Part shown: positions 23,468-32,011 of the stretch, piece after piece
Position numbering within the stretch: the stretch's first letter is position 1
Layout: the number at the start of each line of letters is the position of its first letter
NCBI GenBank assembly: GCA_963821025.1
Contig: CAWGCG010000003.1
Coordinates: 1 to 64,000, forward strand
DNA length: 64,000 nucleotides
Direction of reading: 5' to 3'
Source of the DNA: WHSW01 sp963821025
GTDB taxonomy: Bacteria; Actinomycetota; Thermoleophilia; Solirubrobacterales; 70-9
The notes under the pieces: model-generated
What the model saw: only the letters and a program-made list of their open reading frames with translations
The model's database searches: none
What the model was told of the DNA's origin: nothing
Translations under genes and position numbers: made by a program

Positions 23468-26251
23468 GTGACGTTGTCGAACCGCGGCCCGGGGCCACGG
23501 CTTAGGGGTCGGCGGAGCGAGTGTGAGTCCCTTGATCGGTTGGTCGACGACGTCCTCGCGGGACATAGCCGAGTCCTCGTCCTGCGCGGCGAGTCCGGCG
23601 TGGGCAAGACCGCGCTGCTCGAGTACCTCGTCGCCCGCGCGTCGGAGTTTCGTGTCGCGCGGGCGGCGGGCGTCGAGTCCGAGATGGAGCTTCCGTTCGC
23701 AGGCCTGCATCAGCTCTGCTCGCCCATGCTGGGGCGTCTGGCCGATCTGCCGGACCCGCAGAGCGACGCCCTCGCCACGGCTTTCGGGCTGAGCCTGGGG
23801 GAATCGCCCGACCGGTTCCTCGTCGGGCTCGCCACGCTCACACTCCTCTCCGAGGTCGCCGAGGAGCGACCGCTGCTGTGCGTTGTCGACGATGCACAAT
23901 GGCTTGACCGTGCTTCGGCGCAGACGCTCGCGTTTGTGGCGCGGCGGCTACAGGCCGAGTCGGTGGCCGCTGTCTTCGCGGAGCGCGAGCCGACCAAGGA
24001 GCTGACGGGGCTCACGGAACTCGGGGTCTCGGGGCTTGCCGATGCGGACGCGCGGGCCCTCCTCGAGTCCACGATCACGGGACCGCTGGACGAACGGGTG
24101 CGAGACCGGATCATCACCGAGACGCGCGGTAACCCACTGGCGCTGATGGAGCTCCCGCATGGGCTGACGCACGGCAAGCTGGCCGGTGGGTTCGGGCTTC
24201 CCGACGCCGCGGCGCTCTCGGGTCACATCGAGGCGAGCTTCCGACGGCGCCTGACGGCCCTCCCCCCGAACAGCCTGGAGCTCCTGCTCGTCGCAGCGGC
24301 CGAGCCGGTCGGCGATCCCCTGGTTGTCTGGAAGGCGGCCGAGACCCTGGGTGTGGGGGCCGATGCGGCGGAACCGGCGTCGGCGGCCGGGCTGATCGAG
24401 TTCGGGGGCCGGGTGCGATTCCGTCATCCGCTCGTGCGCTCGGCTGTTTACCGGTCGGCATCGCAGGAGGATCGCCAGCAGGCCCATCGGGCTCTTGCCG
24501 AAGCGACCGACCTCGAGGCCGACCCCGACCGCCGGGCGTGGCATCTCGCAAACGCGACTTCGGGACTGGACGAAACGGTGGCCGCGGAGTTGGAGCGGTC
24601 GGCCGGTCGCGCCGAGGCGCGCGGGGGCCTGGCGGCGGCGGCGGCGTTCCTCATGCGTGCCGCCGACCTGACGCCCGCGCCGGGGCCGCGAGCCCGCCGC
24701 GCGCTCGCTGCAGCGCAGGCCAGCCACGAAGCGGGGGCCCCCGACACTGCCATCGAGCTCCTCGCCATGGCGGAGGCCGGTCCGCTCGATGAACTCCAGC
24801 GCGCCTGTGCGGACCTTCTGCGTGCGCAGATCACGTTCGCCGTCAACCGAGGTCGGGATGCGCCGCCGCTCTTGCTCGCCGCCGCGAAGCGGCTCGAACC
24901 CCTCGACGCCAAGCTGTCCCGCGAGACCTATCTCGACGCGTTCTCCGCGGCGCTCTTCGCGGGTCGTCTCGCTGAAGGTGGTGGCGTGCGCGAGGTCGCG
25001 GAGGCGGTCCTCGCAGCGAACTGGGGCGAGTCGGATGGGGAGTTGCCGGGTGCGTGTGATCTGCTCCTGGACGGCCTGGCGGTGCTGACCACCCGCGGCT
25101 ATGCGGCGGGCACGCCGGAGTTGAAGCGCGCTCTGACCGCGTTCCGCGACGAGCCGATGTCGGACGACGACGCACTTCGATGGCTTTGGCTCGCCTGCCG
25201 GGTGGCGAGGGCGCTTGGCGATGACGCGAGCTGGGACGAGCTGACCAACCGCCATGTGCGGCTCGCCCGGGAACGCGGCGCCCTCTCGTTGCTCCCGATC
25301 GCACTCGTCGAACGCTTCGGCGTACAGCTATTTCTCGGCGACCTCGCCGCCGCCCAGTCACTGGTTACGGAGGCTGAAACCGTGATCGAGGCCGCGGGCA
25401 GCCATCTGGCCCCCCAGGGAGCCATCGCGCTGGCCGCCTGGCGCGGTTCGGAGCGGGAGGTTTCTGAGTTGATCGAGGCCGGCCGTACCGAGGTCGTTCG
25501 CCGGGGCGAGGGCCTATGGCTGGTCGCCACCGAGTGGGCGAGTGCCGTCCTCTTCAACGGTCTCGGTCGGTACGAGGAGGCCCTCGCCGTGGCGGCGCAG
25601 GCTGGCGAGGACCCCGACGAGCTCGGGGTGTCCACCTGGGTACCGACCGAGTTCATCGAGGCCGCGGTGCGGGCGGGTCAGCCAGAGCTCGCCGTCGCCC
25701 CCCTTCGGCGCCTCCAGGAGATCAGCCGGGCGAGCGGGTCCGACTGGGCGCTGGGGGTGGAGGCACGGTCGCACGCGCTGCTGAGCGAAGGCGATGACGC
25801 CGAACGCCTTTACCGCGAGGCGATTGACCGTCTTGGTCGCACCCGCATCAAGGTCGCGCTCGCCCGCGCCCACCTCCTGTACGGCGAATGGCTGCGCCGG
25901 CAGGGCCGACGGGTCGACGCGCGGGAGCAGTTGCGCACCGCCCACGAAACGTACGCCGCAATGGGAATGGAGGGGTTTGCCGGGCGTGCTCGCCGCGAGC
26001 TGACGGCAACCGGTGAGAAGGTCCGCAAGCGCAGCGTCGACGCGCGTGACGAGTTGACGCCCCAGGAAACCGAAATCGCGCGGTTGGCGGCCGACGGGAG
26101 GACGAACCCCGAGATCGGCGCTCAGCTGTTCCTCAGCCCACGTACCGTCGAGTGGCACCTGCGCAAGGTGTTCGCAAAGCTTGAGATCAGCTCTCGAAGG
26201 GAGTTGCGGGCGGCGCTGCCGGAGGCGGGCGGGGCGGCGCTGCCGGCCTAG
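23468..26251 (+). CDS. LuxR-family regulator with AAA/STAND ATPase and TPR region (paralog 1)
   Basis: 927 residues from GTG. LRGRRSECESLDRLVDDVLAG opens the ATPase; Walker A GESGVGKT near residue 41, Walker B LLCVVDDAQWLD near 136, then ETRGNPLALMELP. The middle is helical repeat. The C-terminal HTH (LTPQETEIARLAADGRTNPE, LFLSPRTVEWHLRKVFAKL) starts near residue 862. This is the large ATP-dependent LuxR type common in actinobacteria. The ligand and targets are unknown. It is closely similar to 37091-39865 throughout, so the two arose by duplication. Convergent with exoD, overlapping by four bases. Confidence 0.9.
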   Translation: MTLSNRGPGPRLRGRRSECESLDRLVDDVLAGHSRVLVLRGESGVGKTALLEYLVARASEFRVARAAGVESEMELPFAGLHQLCSPMLGRLADLPDPQSDALATAFGLSLGESPDRFLVGLATLTLLSEVAEERPLLCVVDDAQWLDRASAQTLAFVARRLQAESVAAVFAEREPTKELTGLTELGVSGLADADARALLESTITGPLDERVRDRIITETRGNPLALMELPHGLTHGKLAGGFGLPDAAALSGHIEASFRRRLTALPPNSLELLLVAAAEPVGDPLVVWKAAETLGVGADAAEPASAAGLIEFGGRVRFRHPLVRSAVYRSASQEDRQQAHRALAEATDLEADPDRRAWHLANATSGLDETVAAELERSAGRAEARGGLAAAAAFLMRAADLTPAPGPRARRALAAAQASHEAGAPDTAIELLAMAEAGPLDELQRACADLLRAQITFAVNRGRDAPPLLLAAAKRLEPLDAKLSRETYLDAFSAALFAGRLAEGGGVREVAEAVLAANWGESDGELPGACDLLLDGLAVLTTRGYAAGTPELKRALTAFRDEPMSDDDALRWLWLACRVARALGDDASWDELTNRHVRLARERGALSLLPIALVERFGVQLFLGDLAAAQSLVTEAETVIEAAGSHLAPQGAIALAAWRGSEREVSELIEAGRTEVVRRGEGLWLVATEWASAVLFNGLGRYEEALAVAAQAGEDPDELGVSTWVPTEFIEAAVRAGQPELAVAPLRRLQEISRASGSDWALGVEARSHALLSEGDDAERLYREAIDRLGRTRIKVALARAHLLYGEWLRRQGRRVDAREQLRTAHETYAAMGMEGFAGRARRELTATGEKVRKRSVDARDELTPQETEIARLAADGRTNPEIGAQLFLSPRTVEWHLRKVFAKLEISSRRELRAALPEAGGAALPA

Positions 26252-26893
26252 ATCAGCTTTCCGAGGCCTTCGATCGCAGCCTTCCCCAGCACCAGCTCGA
26301 GCAGCACGCCAACGCCGCCGACGATGAGGCCGACGGCCACCACCACGATGTCTTCGAGCAGCACGCCGAGCGAGAGGACCACGACGCCGAGCGCCGGCAG
26401 GGTGTCGAGCCCCGTGAAAGGGGGCGCCAGGAACGCACCGGTGCACCCCGCGACCACGAACAGCCCAAAAGCTGTGTTGCTCAGACGATGGTCGAAGAGG
26501 AAGCGCAGGCGCGGGTGGGAGAAGCGCTCGAGCCGGCGGATCGCTCGCATGAGCGCCGCGATGAACCGCTGCTGTTTCTCCCGCCAGCTCGAGCTTGCAC
26601 CAGCGCTGAGGCAGCCAGATTCGGTCGCGGCCGGCGACCAGCTGGAGTGCGACCAGCAGGGCGATGATCTCGAACACGTGCGTGACGCCGCCGGTCGGCA
26701 GCGGCAGCGCCGGGACGCCGAGCAAGAGCACGAAGATGATCGCGAAGCTCTTCTCCTCGAAGAGCTCGATCAGGCTGCCCACGGTCTTGTCGCCTTCGGC
26801 GCTGAGCCAGCGCTCGAGCTGTTCGCTGACTCGCTCCGGCTCTCCATGCCGAGATGAGGCCACCGCTCCAGCGTCTCGGTTGGCGCCACCCAT
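26248..26893 (-). pseudogene. ExoD family membrane protein gene, frameshifted
   Basis: Two frames together make one ExoD protein: the first (from ATG 26893) gives LERWLSAEGDKTVGSLIELF, then FIILLLGVPALPLPTGGVTHVFE-type sequence and the block PQRWCKLELAGE; the second (from about 26580 to 26248) gives KQQRFIAALMRAIRRLERFS, a helix run and GLGKLI. The shift lies near 26574-26585, where GCGGGAGAAACAG suggests loss of two bases from an original GCGGGCGAGAAACAG. ExoD is linked to exopolysaccharide synthesis in rhizobia. Either a pseudogene or an assembly/sequencing error. Confidence 0.72.
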
Positions 26894-26942
26894 CGCGCCA
26901 GTGAGAACCCTGGTCGCCCACTGGGAGGCCCCGGTCGCTCGA

Positions 26943-26986
26943 TCCAGGGGTTTGCCCCGGGAGCTAACGGGCGCGAAGCGCCGACC
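26943..26986 (+). promoter_or_regulatory. Element B copy 2, upstream of the permease gene
   Basis: ATCCAGGGGTTTGCCCCGGG then AGCTAACGGGCGCGAAG. The second repeat is altered (CCGGGA) but the ACGGGCGCGA core is intact. It lies 13-67 bases before the candidate starts of 26999-28057. Confidence 0.55.
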
Positions 26987-26998
26987 GAGAGCGCAGGC

Positions 26999-28057
26999 TT
27001 GCCACATGGACCCGGCCAACGACCTGTGCGCGCAGAAAGAGCCACTGGAACGTTGATCGCGAACGCCTCACCCACGCCGAAGGTCGTCGGCCTGGTGCTC
27101 ATCCCGGCGTTGGTGCTGACGCTCGCGTTCGCGTTCTCCTATGTCGGCGCCTTCCACGATCCCACCCCACACCAGGTGCCGATCGCCGTCGTCGGCCCGC
27201 CCGACGTTGCAGCGCAGCTCGCTCGCCTGCCCGGTGACCCGCTCGACGCAGACCAGGCCTCGTCCCGCTCCGAAGCGTTGTCGCAAATCGACGATCGCGA
27301 CGTTTACGGCGCCTACGATGCAGCCCCGAACCGCCTCTTCGTGGCTTCGGCCGCGAACCGGGCGAGCGCCGTCGCGCTGGAAGCGACGTTTGATCGAGCC
27401 GCCGCCGCGCAGGGTCAGCCGGCCCCCCGCGTCACCGACGTCAAGCCGCTGCCGCCCAAGGACCCCAACGGCACCGCGGCGTTCTACGCGGTGATCGCGT
27501 GGGTGTTCGGCGGTTACATCGCCTCGACGCTGATCGGGTTGATCGGGAGCCCCCGCGACTCCAGCAGGCAGCGCGCTGCCGCGCGGCTCGGAGCACTCGC
27601 GGGATTCAGCATCGTCGCGGGGATCCTCAGCGTGGTCATCCTGCGCGCGAGCTTTGACGTTTTCTCCGGCCACGTTGTGGCTCTGTGCGCGATCGCGGCG
27701 CTGACGACTTTCGCCAGCGGCGCCGCCACGGCAGGCATTCAGGCCGCACTGGGGGAGGCTGGCACCGCGCTCGTCATTCTCGTCTTCGTGATCCTCGGCA
27801 ACGCCGCATCGGGCGGGCCGTTCGCGAGGCCGCTGCTGCCGGGCTTCTGGAGCACGATCGGCGGCGTCCTGCCCCCGGGCGCGAGTGTCGACCTCGCGCG
27901 GTCGGCGCTGTTCTTCGACGGCGAGCGGATCGTGGGACCGATTCTCGTGCTCGTGGGCTGGGGCGTCCTCGGCACGGCCCTGGCGTTGGCGCTGGGCGGC
28001 CGGGTCACGGACCCGGTCGAGGTGGAGGCACGGGCCGCAGCAGGAGCAGCGGTGTGA
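26999..28057 (+). CDS. ABC-2/YhgE-like membrane protein (DUF3533-type)
   Basis: Up to 352 residues; the start is uncertain (TTG 26999, GTG 27026 or TTG 27053). One helix at the N-terminus (VVGLVLIPALVLTLAFAFSY), a ~120-residue extracytoplasmic domain (VPIAVVGPPDVAAQLARLPG), then about five helices (YAVIAWVFGGYIASTLIGLI onward) as in YhgE/Pip and ABC-2 type permeases. There is no ATPase gene beside it. It precedes the GMC oxidoreductase by 52 bases and may share its operon. A copy of the 5' end is found in the scar at 19.0 kb. Confidence 0.75.
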   Translation: MPHGPGQRPVRAERATGTLIANASPTPKVVGLVLIPALVLTLAFAFSYVGAFHDPTPHQVPIAVVGPPDVAAQLARLPGDPLDADQASSRSEALSQIDDRDVYGAYDAAPNRLFVASAANRASAVALEATFDRAAAAQGQPAPRVTDVKPLPPKDPNGTAAFYAVIAWVFGGYIASTLIGLIGSPRDSSRQRAAARLGALAGFSIVAGILSVVILRASFDVFSGHVVALCAIAALTTFASGAATAGIQAALGEAGTALVILVFVILGNAASGGPFARPLLPGFWSTIGGVLPPGASVDLARSALFFDGERIVGPILVLVGWGVLGTALALALGGRVTDPVEVEARAAAGAAV

Positions 28058-28109
28058 GCACCCAACCGCGCCTTGAACACTCACGCACGAACCAGGAAGG
28101 AGAGAGCTG

Positions 28110-29843
28110 ATGACGAGGTTCGACTACGACGTGGTGATCATCGGCTCGGGCTTCGGTGGAAGCGTCGCCGCGCTCCGCGCCGCGGAGAAGGGCTACCGGG
28201 TCGGCGTCATGGAGTCCGGCAGGCGGTGGAACGACGAGGACATCCCGAAGTCACAGTGGGATCTACCGCACTTCCTGTGGTTCCCGGCAGCAGAGCTTTA
28301 CGGGATCCAGAGGGTCGAGTACCTCGACGACGTGCTCGTCCTCTCAGGCGCCGGCGTGGGCGGCGGCTCCCATGTCTACGCCAACACGCTGTACGTCCCT
28401 CCCAAGCGGTTCTTCGACGCAACGGAATGGGCGAGCATCACCGACTGGGGCGACGAACTGGCGCCGCACATCGACCAGGCGTCCCGGATGCTCGGCGTCG
28501 TTCGCTATCCGTACATGCCCACCGACGTCGATCGGGTCATGGAGCAGGTCGGGATCGAGATCGGAAGAGGGGAGACGTTCAACAAAGCCCCGGTGGGCGT
28601 CTATTTCGGCAGCCCGGGCGTCGAGGCCGACGATCCGTACTTCGGCGGGGTCGGACCGCGCCGCACTGGATGCATCTCATGCGGCAAGTGCAACATCGGC
28701 TGCGGCCACAACGCCAAGAACAAGCTGACGACGAACTACCTCTATCTCGCGGAGAAGCTCGGAGTCGAGGTCCAGGAGCTGAACGAGGTCTACGACCTCC
28801 TGCCGCTCGACGGCGGCGGGTTTGAAGTCCATACGCGTCATCCAGGCTGGGCGCAGCGGGTTGCGCATCTGCACCATCACACGTACACCGCCGAGCAGGT
28901 GATCGTCGCTGCCCACGCGTACGGCTCGGCGAAGCTGCTTCATCACATGCAGCACAAGGGCCATCTCACCGGCCTGTCGAACGAGCTCGGCCAACGAGCC
29001 CGAACGAACTCGGAACAGTTGCTCGCGATCACGCGGACGCACGAAGAGTGGAAGCGAGACCCGGCGAAGATCTGTCTGACGCCGGGATCCGTCTCGATTA
29101 CCTCTGGCGTCTGGCCGGACGAGGTGACCAGCATCGAGCCCGTCTACTGGGGCGTCGGAAACGATCTGTTCGCGTTCCTCGTCACCTACCACCAGCACGG
29201 CGCGCAGAAGCACCCGACCGCGGCCTGGATCAAGGAGTTGGTCGAGCACCCGACCGAGGTGCTCAGCTTCGACGACGCGCGTCACTGGTCCGAACGGACC
29301 GTGATCATGCTCTGCTCGCAGACGACCGATACCTCAATCGAGCTGTACTGGCACGACGACCTGCTGCGCAGCCGGCACAGCACCGGCTCAGCTCCCTCGG
29401 TGCACATCCCCATCGTCGAGGAGTTCGTGGACCGAATGGCGGCGAAAATGGACGGCGGCGAGGGTGCGCTGCCGTTCGAGGTCATCAACCGCACCGCCTC
29501 GGCCCACTTCACGGGCGGGATCCCGATCGGCGACAGCAGCGAGAGCGGCGCGGTCGACCCATATCACCGCCTGTTCGGTCAGGCGGGCCTTCACGTCATG
29601 GACGGAAGCGTGATGCCGGCCAACACGGGAGTGAACCCGTCCCTGACGATCACCGCCCTGGCAGAGCGCGCGATGTCGCTGTGGCCGAACAACGGAGACC
29701 CGGACCCGAGGCCACCCTTGGGCTCCGGATACGAGCGCGTCGACCCGGTCATGCCGCATCGTCCGGTCGTGCCCGCCGGCGCTCCGGCCGAGCTGCGACT
29801 GGACGCGAAGAAGGCCGACGTCATCCCCGAGTACCCCTACTGA
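28110..29843 (+). CDS. GMC-family FAD oxidoreductase (cholesterol-oxidase-like)
   Basis: 577 residues, AAGGAGAG upstream of the ATG. FAD-binding VVIIGSGFGGSVAALRAAEK at residues ~8-27, LSGAGVGGGSHVYANTLY, and the C-terminal GMC block LHVMDGSVMPANTGVNPSLT. The internal segment GCISCGKCNIGCGHNAKNKL is the Cys-rich GxxCGxCxxGC motif of the cholesterol-oxidase/3-ketosteroid branch. It should oxidise an alcohol, likely a sterol-like or bulky one, to a ketone. The next gene encodes a Rieske protein, 25 bases downstream, which may be an electron partner. Confidence 0.88.
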   Translation: MTRFDYDVVIIGSGFGGSVAALRAAEKGYRVGVMESGRRWNDEDIPKSQWDLPHFLWFPAAELYGIQRVEYLDDVLVLSGAGVGGGSHVYANTLYVPPKRFFDATEWASITDWGDELAPHIDQASRMLGVVRYPYMPTDVDRVMEQVGIEIGRGETFNKAPVGVYFGSPGVEADDPYFGGVGPRRTGCISCGKCNIGCGHNAKNKLTTNYLYLAEKLGVEVQELNEVYDLLPLDGGGFEVHTRHPGWAQRVAHLHHHTYTAEQVIVAAHAYGSAKLLHHMQHKGHLTGLSNELGQRARTNSEQLLAITRTHEEWKRDPAKICLTPGSVSITSGVWPDEVTSIEPVYWGVGNDLFAFLVTYHQHGAQKHPTAAWIKELVEHPTEVLSFDDARHWSERTVIMLCSQTTDTSIELYWHDDLLRSRHSTGSAPSVHIPIVEEFVDRMAAKMDGGEGALPFEVINRTASAHFTGGIPIGDSSESGAVDPYHRLFGQAGLHVMDGSVMPANTGVNPSLTITALAERAMSLWPNNGDPDPRPPLGSGYERVDPVMPHRPVVPAGAPAELRLDAKKADVIPEYPY

Positions 29844-29868
29844 AACCGACCGACGAGAGGAGAAGCCG

Positions 29869-30204
29869 ATGACCGAGCTCACTGCCGACAAGTTCCGCAC
29901 CGTCGGGCCGGCGAAAGCAGTCCCGAACGACCACGTCATCCCGTACTACCTCGAGGACCGCAAGGCACGGATCTCGATCGCGCGCGTCGACGATCGCCTC
30001 TACGCGTTCGACGACATCTGTACGTGCGCCGAGGAGGGATGCCCTCTCTCCGGCGGGCTGCTCGCGGGGTCGACGATCACGTGCCAGTGCCACGGTTCCC
30101 GCTTCGACCTCACGAACGGCGCAGTGATCAGGGGCCCGGCGACCAACGCGCTCGAGGTGTATGACGTTCAAGAGGTCGAAGACGACATCCAGATCCGAGT
30201 CTGA
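29869..30204 (+). CDS. Rieske-type [2Fe-2S] ferredoxin with an altered first ligand motif
   Basis: 111 residues, GAGAGGAG upstream. The first iron-binding loop reads CTCAEEGCPLSGG where the Rieske norm is CxH; the second reads CQCHGSRFD (CxxH retained), followed by GAVIRGPATNALEVYDV. So the His of motif one is a Cys, and there are five cysteines in the region (CTC, GC, CQC). The cluster may still be Rieske-like or may be ligated by three Cys and one His. Role: small soluble electron carrier for the adjacent GMC oxidoreductase (inference from context). Confidence 0.82.
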   Translation: MTELTADKFRTVGPAKAVPNDHVIPYYLEDRKARISIARVDDRLYAFDDICTCAEEGCPLSGGLLAGSTITCQCHGSRFDLTNGAVIRGPATNALEVYDVQEVEDDIQIRV

Positions 30205-30219
30205 TCGAGAGGAAAAGAC

Positions 30220-30678
30220 ATGTCCACGATCCACTTCCACCAGACGACCACCGCCACGCCGCAGCAGTTCGTCGCCGGGCTCACCGACTTCGGACCGGGC
30301 CGCTCGGAGCTGTTTCCAAACAGCGCCGACAGCGACCTCCAGGTGCATTCCCGGGGCGCCACTGAGGCCGACGTCAGCGAAGGCTCGGGCGGCATCTGGG
30401 AGCGCCTGCACTACGACTGGTCCGACCCGAACCACGTGGTTCTCAAGACCACCGACTCGAATACATGGGGCGGCAACTCGAGCCACACCTACGACCTCGA
30501 GCAAAACCCCGACGGGACGACCGACATCGACTACGTCGTGGTGCGCGACGGCAAGAACCTCAAGGGGCGGTTCCTTGGGATCGTGCTCGGAAGTGTCGGC
30601 AAGGGCCGCTTGGAGAGCGCGTTCGAGAACGCCGTCAAGGCGATCGAGGCACGCAACAACGGGGCGCCCGCTCAATGA
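30220..30678 (+). CDS. SRPBCC (START/polyketide cyclase-like) domain protein
   Basis: 152 residues. The order MSTIHFHQTTTATPQQFVAG, then WERLHYDWSDPNHVVLKTTD, NSSHTYDLEQNPDGTTDIDY and KGRFLGIVLGSVGKGRLESAFENAVKAIEA is the helix-grip pattern: N-terminal strand and helix, antiparallel sheet, long C-terminal helix. It would bind a hydrophobic ligand in a cavity. It lies 15 bases after the Rieske gene and overlaps the next gene (ATGA). Confidence 0.7.
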   Translation: MSTIHFHQTTTATPQQFVAGLTDFGPGRSELFPNSADSDLQVHSRGATEADVSEGSGGIWERLHYDWSDPNHVVLKTTDSNTWGGNSSHTYDLEQNPDGTTDIDYVVVRDGKNLKGRFLGIVLGSVGKGRLESAFENAVKAIEARNNGAPAQ

Positions 30679-31193
30679 CGAGCATGCTTGGCTCGATCAT
30701 TCGAGGCGCTGCGGCGAGCGCGCTCGGGACTCTCGCAATGGATGTATCGCTATATCGGCGTTACCGGCGCGACGGCGGTAACGCCCCCTTCCCGGGCTGG
30801 GAGTCCTCCGAAGGCCTCGTGAGCTGGGGGGATGCCCCGGCACCGGCGCTGGTAGCAAAGAAGCTGCTCGAGGCCGTCCTCAAGAATGAGGTTTCGCCGC
30901 GGTTCGCGCGCTCCCTCAACAACGCCACCCACTGGGGATACGGTCTCGCCACCGGCGCTGCGTACGGGCTCCTCGTCGGCCCGCGGTGGAGGCCGAGAGT
31001 GTGGTTTGGACCCCCGTTCGGTGCGGCGGTCTGGGGTAGCGGGTACGTCGTTTTCCCGCTGCTCGGCGTATACAAGCCGATCTGGAAATACGACCTGGAG
31101 ACGCTCAGGAAGGACCTGAGCGCGCACCTCGTCTTCGGAACGACCACCGCGGCGACGTTTTGCGCGCTCGCCGCACCGGGAGGTCGGCGGTGA
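30675..31193 (+). CDS. Small integral membrane protein, unknown function
   Basis: 172 residues starting in the ATGA overlap with the SRPBCC gene. Three or four hydrophobic stretches: IIRGAAASALGTLAMDVSLY, HWGYGLATGAAYGLLVG, GAAVWGSGYVVFPLLGVY and HLVFGTTTAATFCALAA. The layout recalls YagU/DUF1440-type proteins, but I cannot name it with confidence. Pieces of it occur in the 19 kb scar. Overlaps the enoyl-CoA hydratase start (GTGA), so three genes are translationally coupled. Confidence 0.7.
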   Translation: MTSMLGSIIRGAAASALGTLAMDVSLYRRYRRDGGNAPFPGWESSEGLVSWGDAPAPALVAKKLLEAVLKNEVSPRFARSLNNATHWGYGLATGAAYGLLVGPRWRPRVWFGPPFGAAVWGSGYVVFPLLGVYKPIWKYDLETLRKDLSAHLVFGTTTAATFCALAAPGGRR

Positions 31194-31999
31194 ACTTCGA
31201 GACGCTGAGCATTCGCCGGGAAGCGCCCGTTCTGTTCGCGGAGATCGCGGCTCCCCCCATGAACCTGCTGGGGCCGGAACTGGTCCGCGACCTGGTCTCG
31301 CTGATTCAGCGGGCCGAGGCCGACGAAGCCGTCAGCGTGGTCGTTTTCAAGAGCGCCGACCCCGACTATTTCATCTCCCATGTCGACTTGACCCGAATCG
31401 CCGAGTACCGGGCGGAGGCGGCAAAGCTCACCGGCGAGGCATCCATTGCGCTCCTGTTTCGGTATCTGAGCGCCAGCCCCCTCGTCACCATCGCCCAGAT
31501 CGAGGGTCGGGTGCGCGCTGCCGGCAACGAGTTCGTTCTGGCTTGCGACATGCGCTTCGCGGCGCGCGAGTCAGCGATCTTTGGTCAGTTCGAGCCGGCG
31601 TTCGGTCTGGTTCCGGGCGGTGGTGCCGTCCAGCACCTCACGCGCTTGATGGGTCGCGCGCGAGCGCTGGAGGTGATGCTGAGCGCGGAGGATTACGACG
31701 CCGAGCTCGCGGAGCGGTACGGCTGGATCAACCGCGCGGTGCCCGCCGATGCGCTCGAGGATTTCGTCAGCTCCCTCGCTCACCGGATCGCCGGGTTTCC
31801 CGCGGTCGGCCACGCGTTGGTGAAGGACCGAGTCAACGCGATCGCGCTTGCGCCGATCGAGGAGTTCCGTCACGACTCCGATCTGTTCGGCGAGGGCGTG
31901 CGTGCCCCAGACGCCCAAGCGCTGATCGCGGCGGCGATGAAGCGCGGCTTGCAGACGCGAGACGCCGAGTTGGCGCTTGCCCGCATGCTGGGCGAATAG
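31190..31999 (+). CDS. Enoyl-CoA hydratase/isomerase family protein
   Basis: 269 residues from GTG overlapping the previous stop. Crotonase-fold features: FAEIAAPPMNLLGPELVRDL, VVVFKSADPDYFISHVDL, QIEGRVRAAGNEFVLACDMR (oxyanion-hole turn) and FGLVPGGGAVQHLTRLMGR. The catalytic Glu pair of classical hydratases is not obvious, so the exact reaction is open. It resembles 39892-40782 closely. Broken pieces of both ends are found at 19330-19610. Confidence 0.82.
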   Translation: MNFETLSIRREAPVLFAEIAAPPMNLLGPELVRDLVSLIQRAEADEAVSVVVFKSADPDYFISHVDLTRIAEYRAEAAKLTGEASIALLFRYLSASPLVTIAQIEGRVRAAGNEFVLACDMRFAARESAIFGQFEPAFGLVPGGGAVQHLTRLMGRARALEVMLSAEDYDAELAERYGWINRAVPADALEDFVSSLAHRIAGFPAVGHALVKDRVNAIALAPIEEFRHDSDLFGEGVRAPDAQALIAAAMKRGLQTRDAELALARMLGE

Positions 32000-32011
32000 T
32001 TCCACGGTGGC

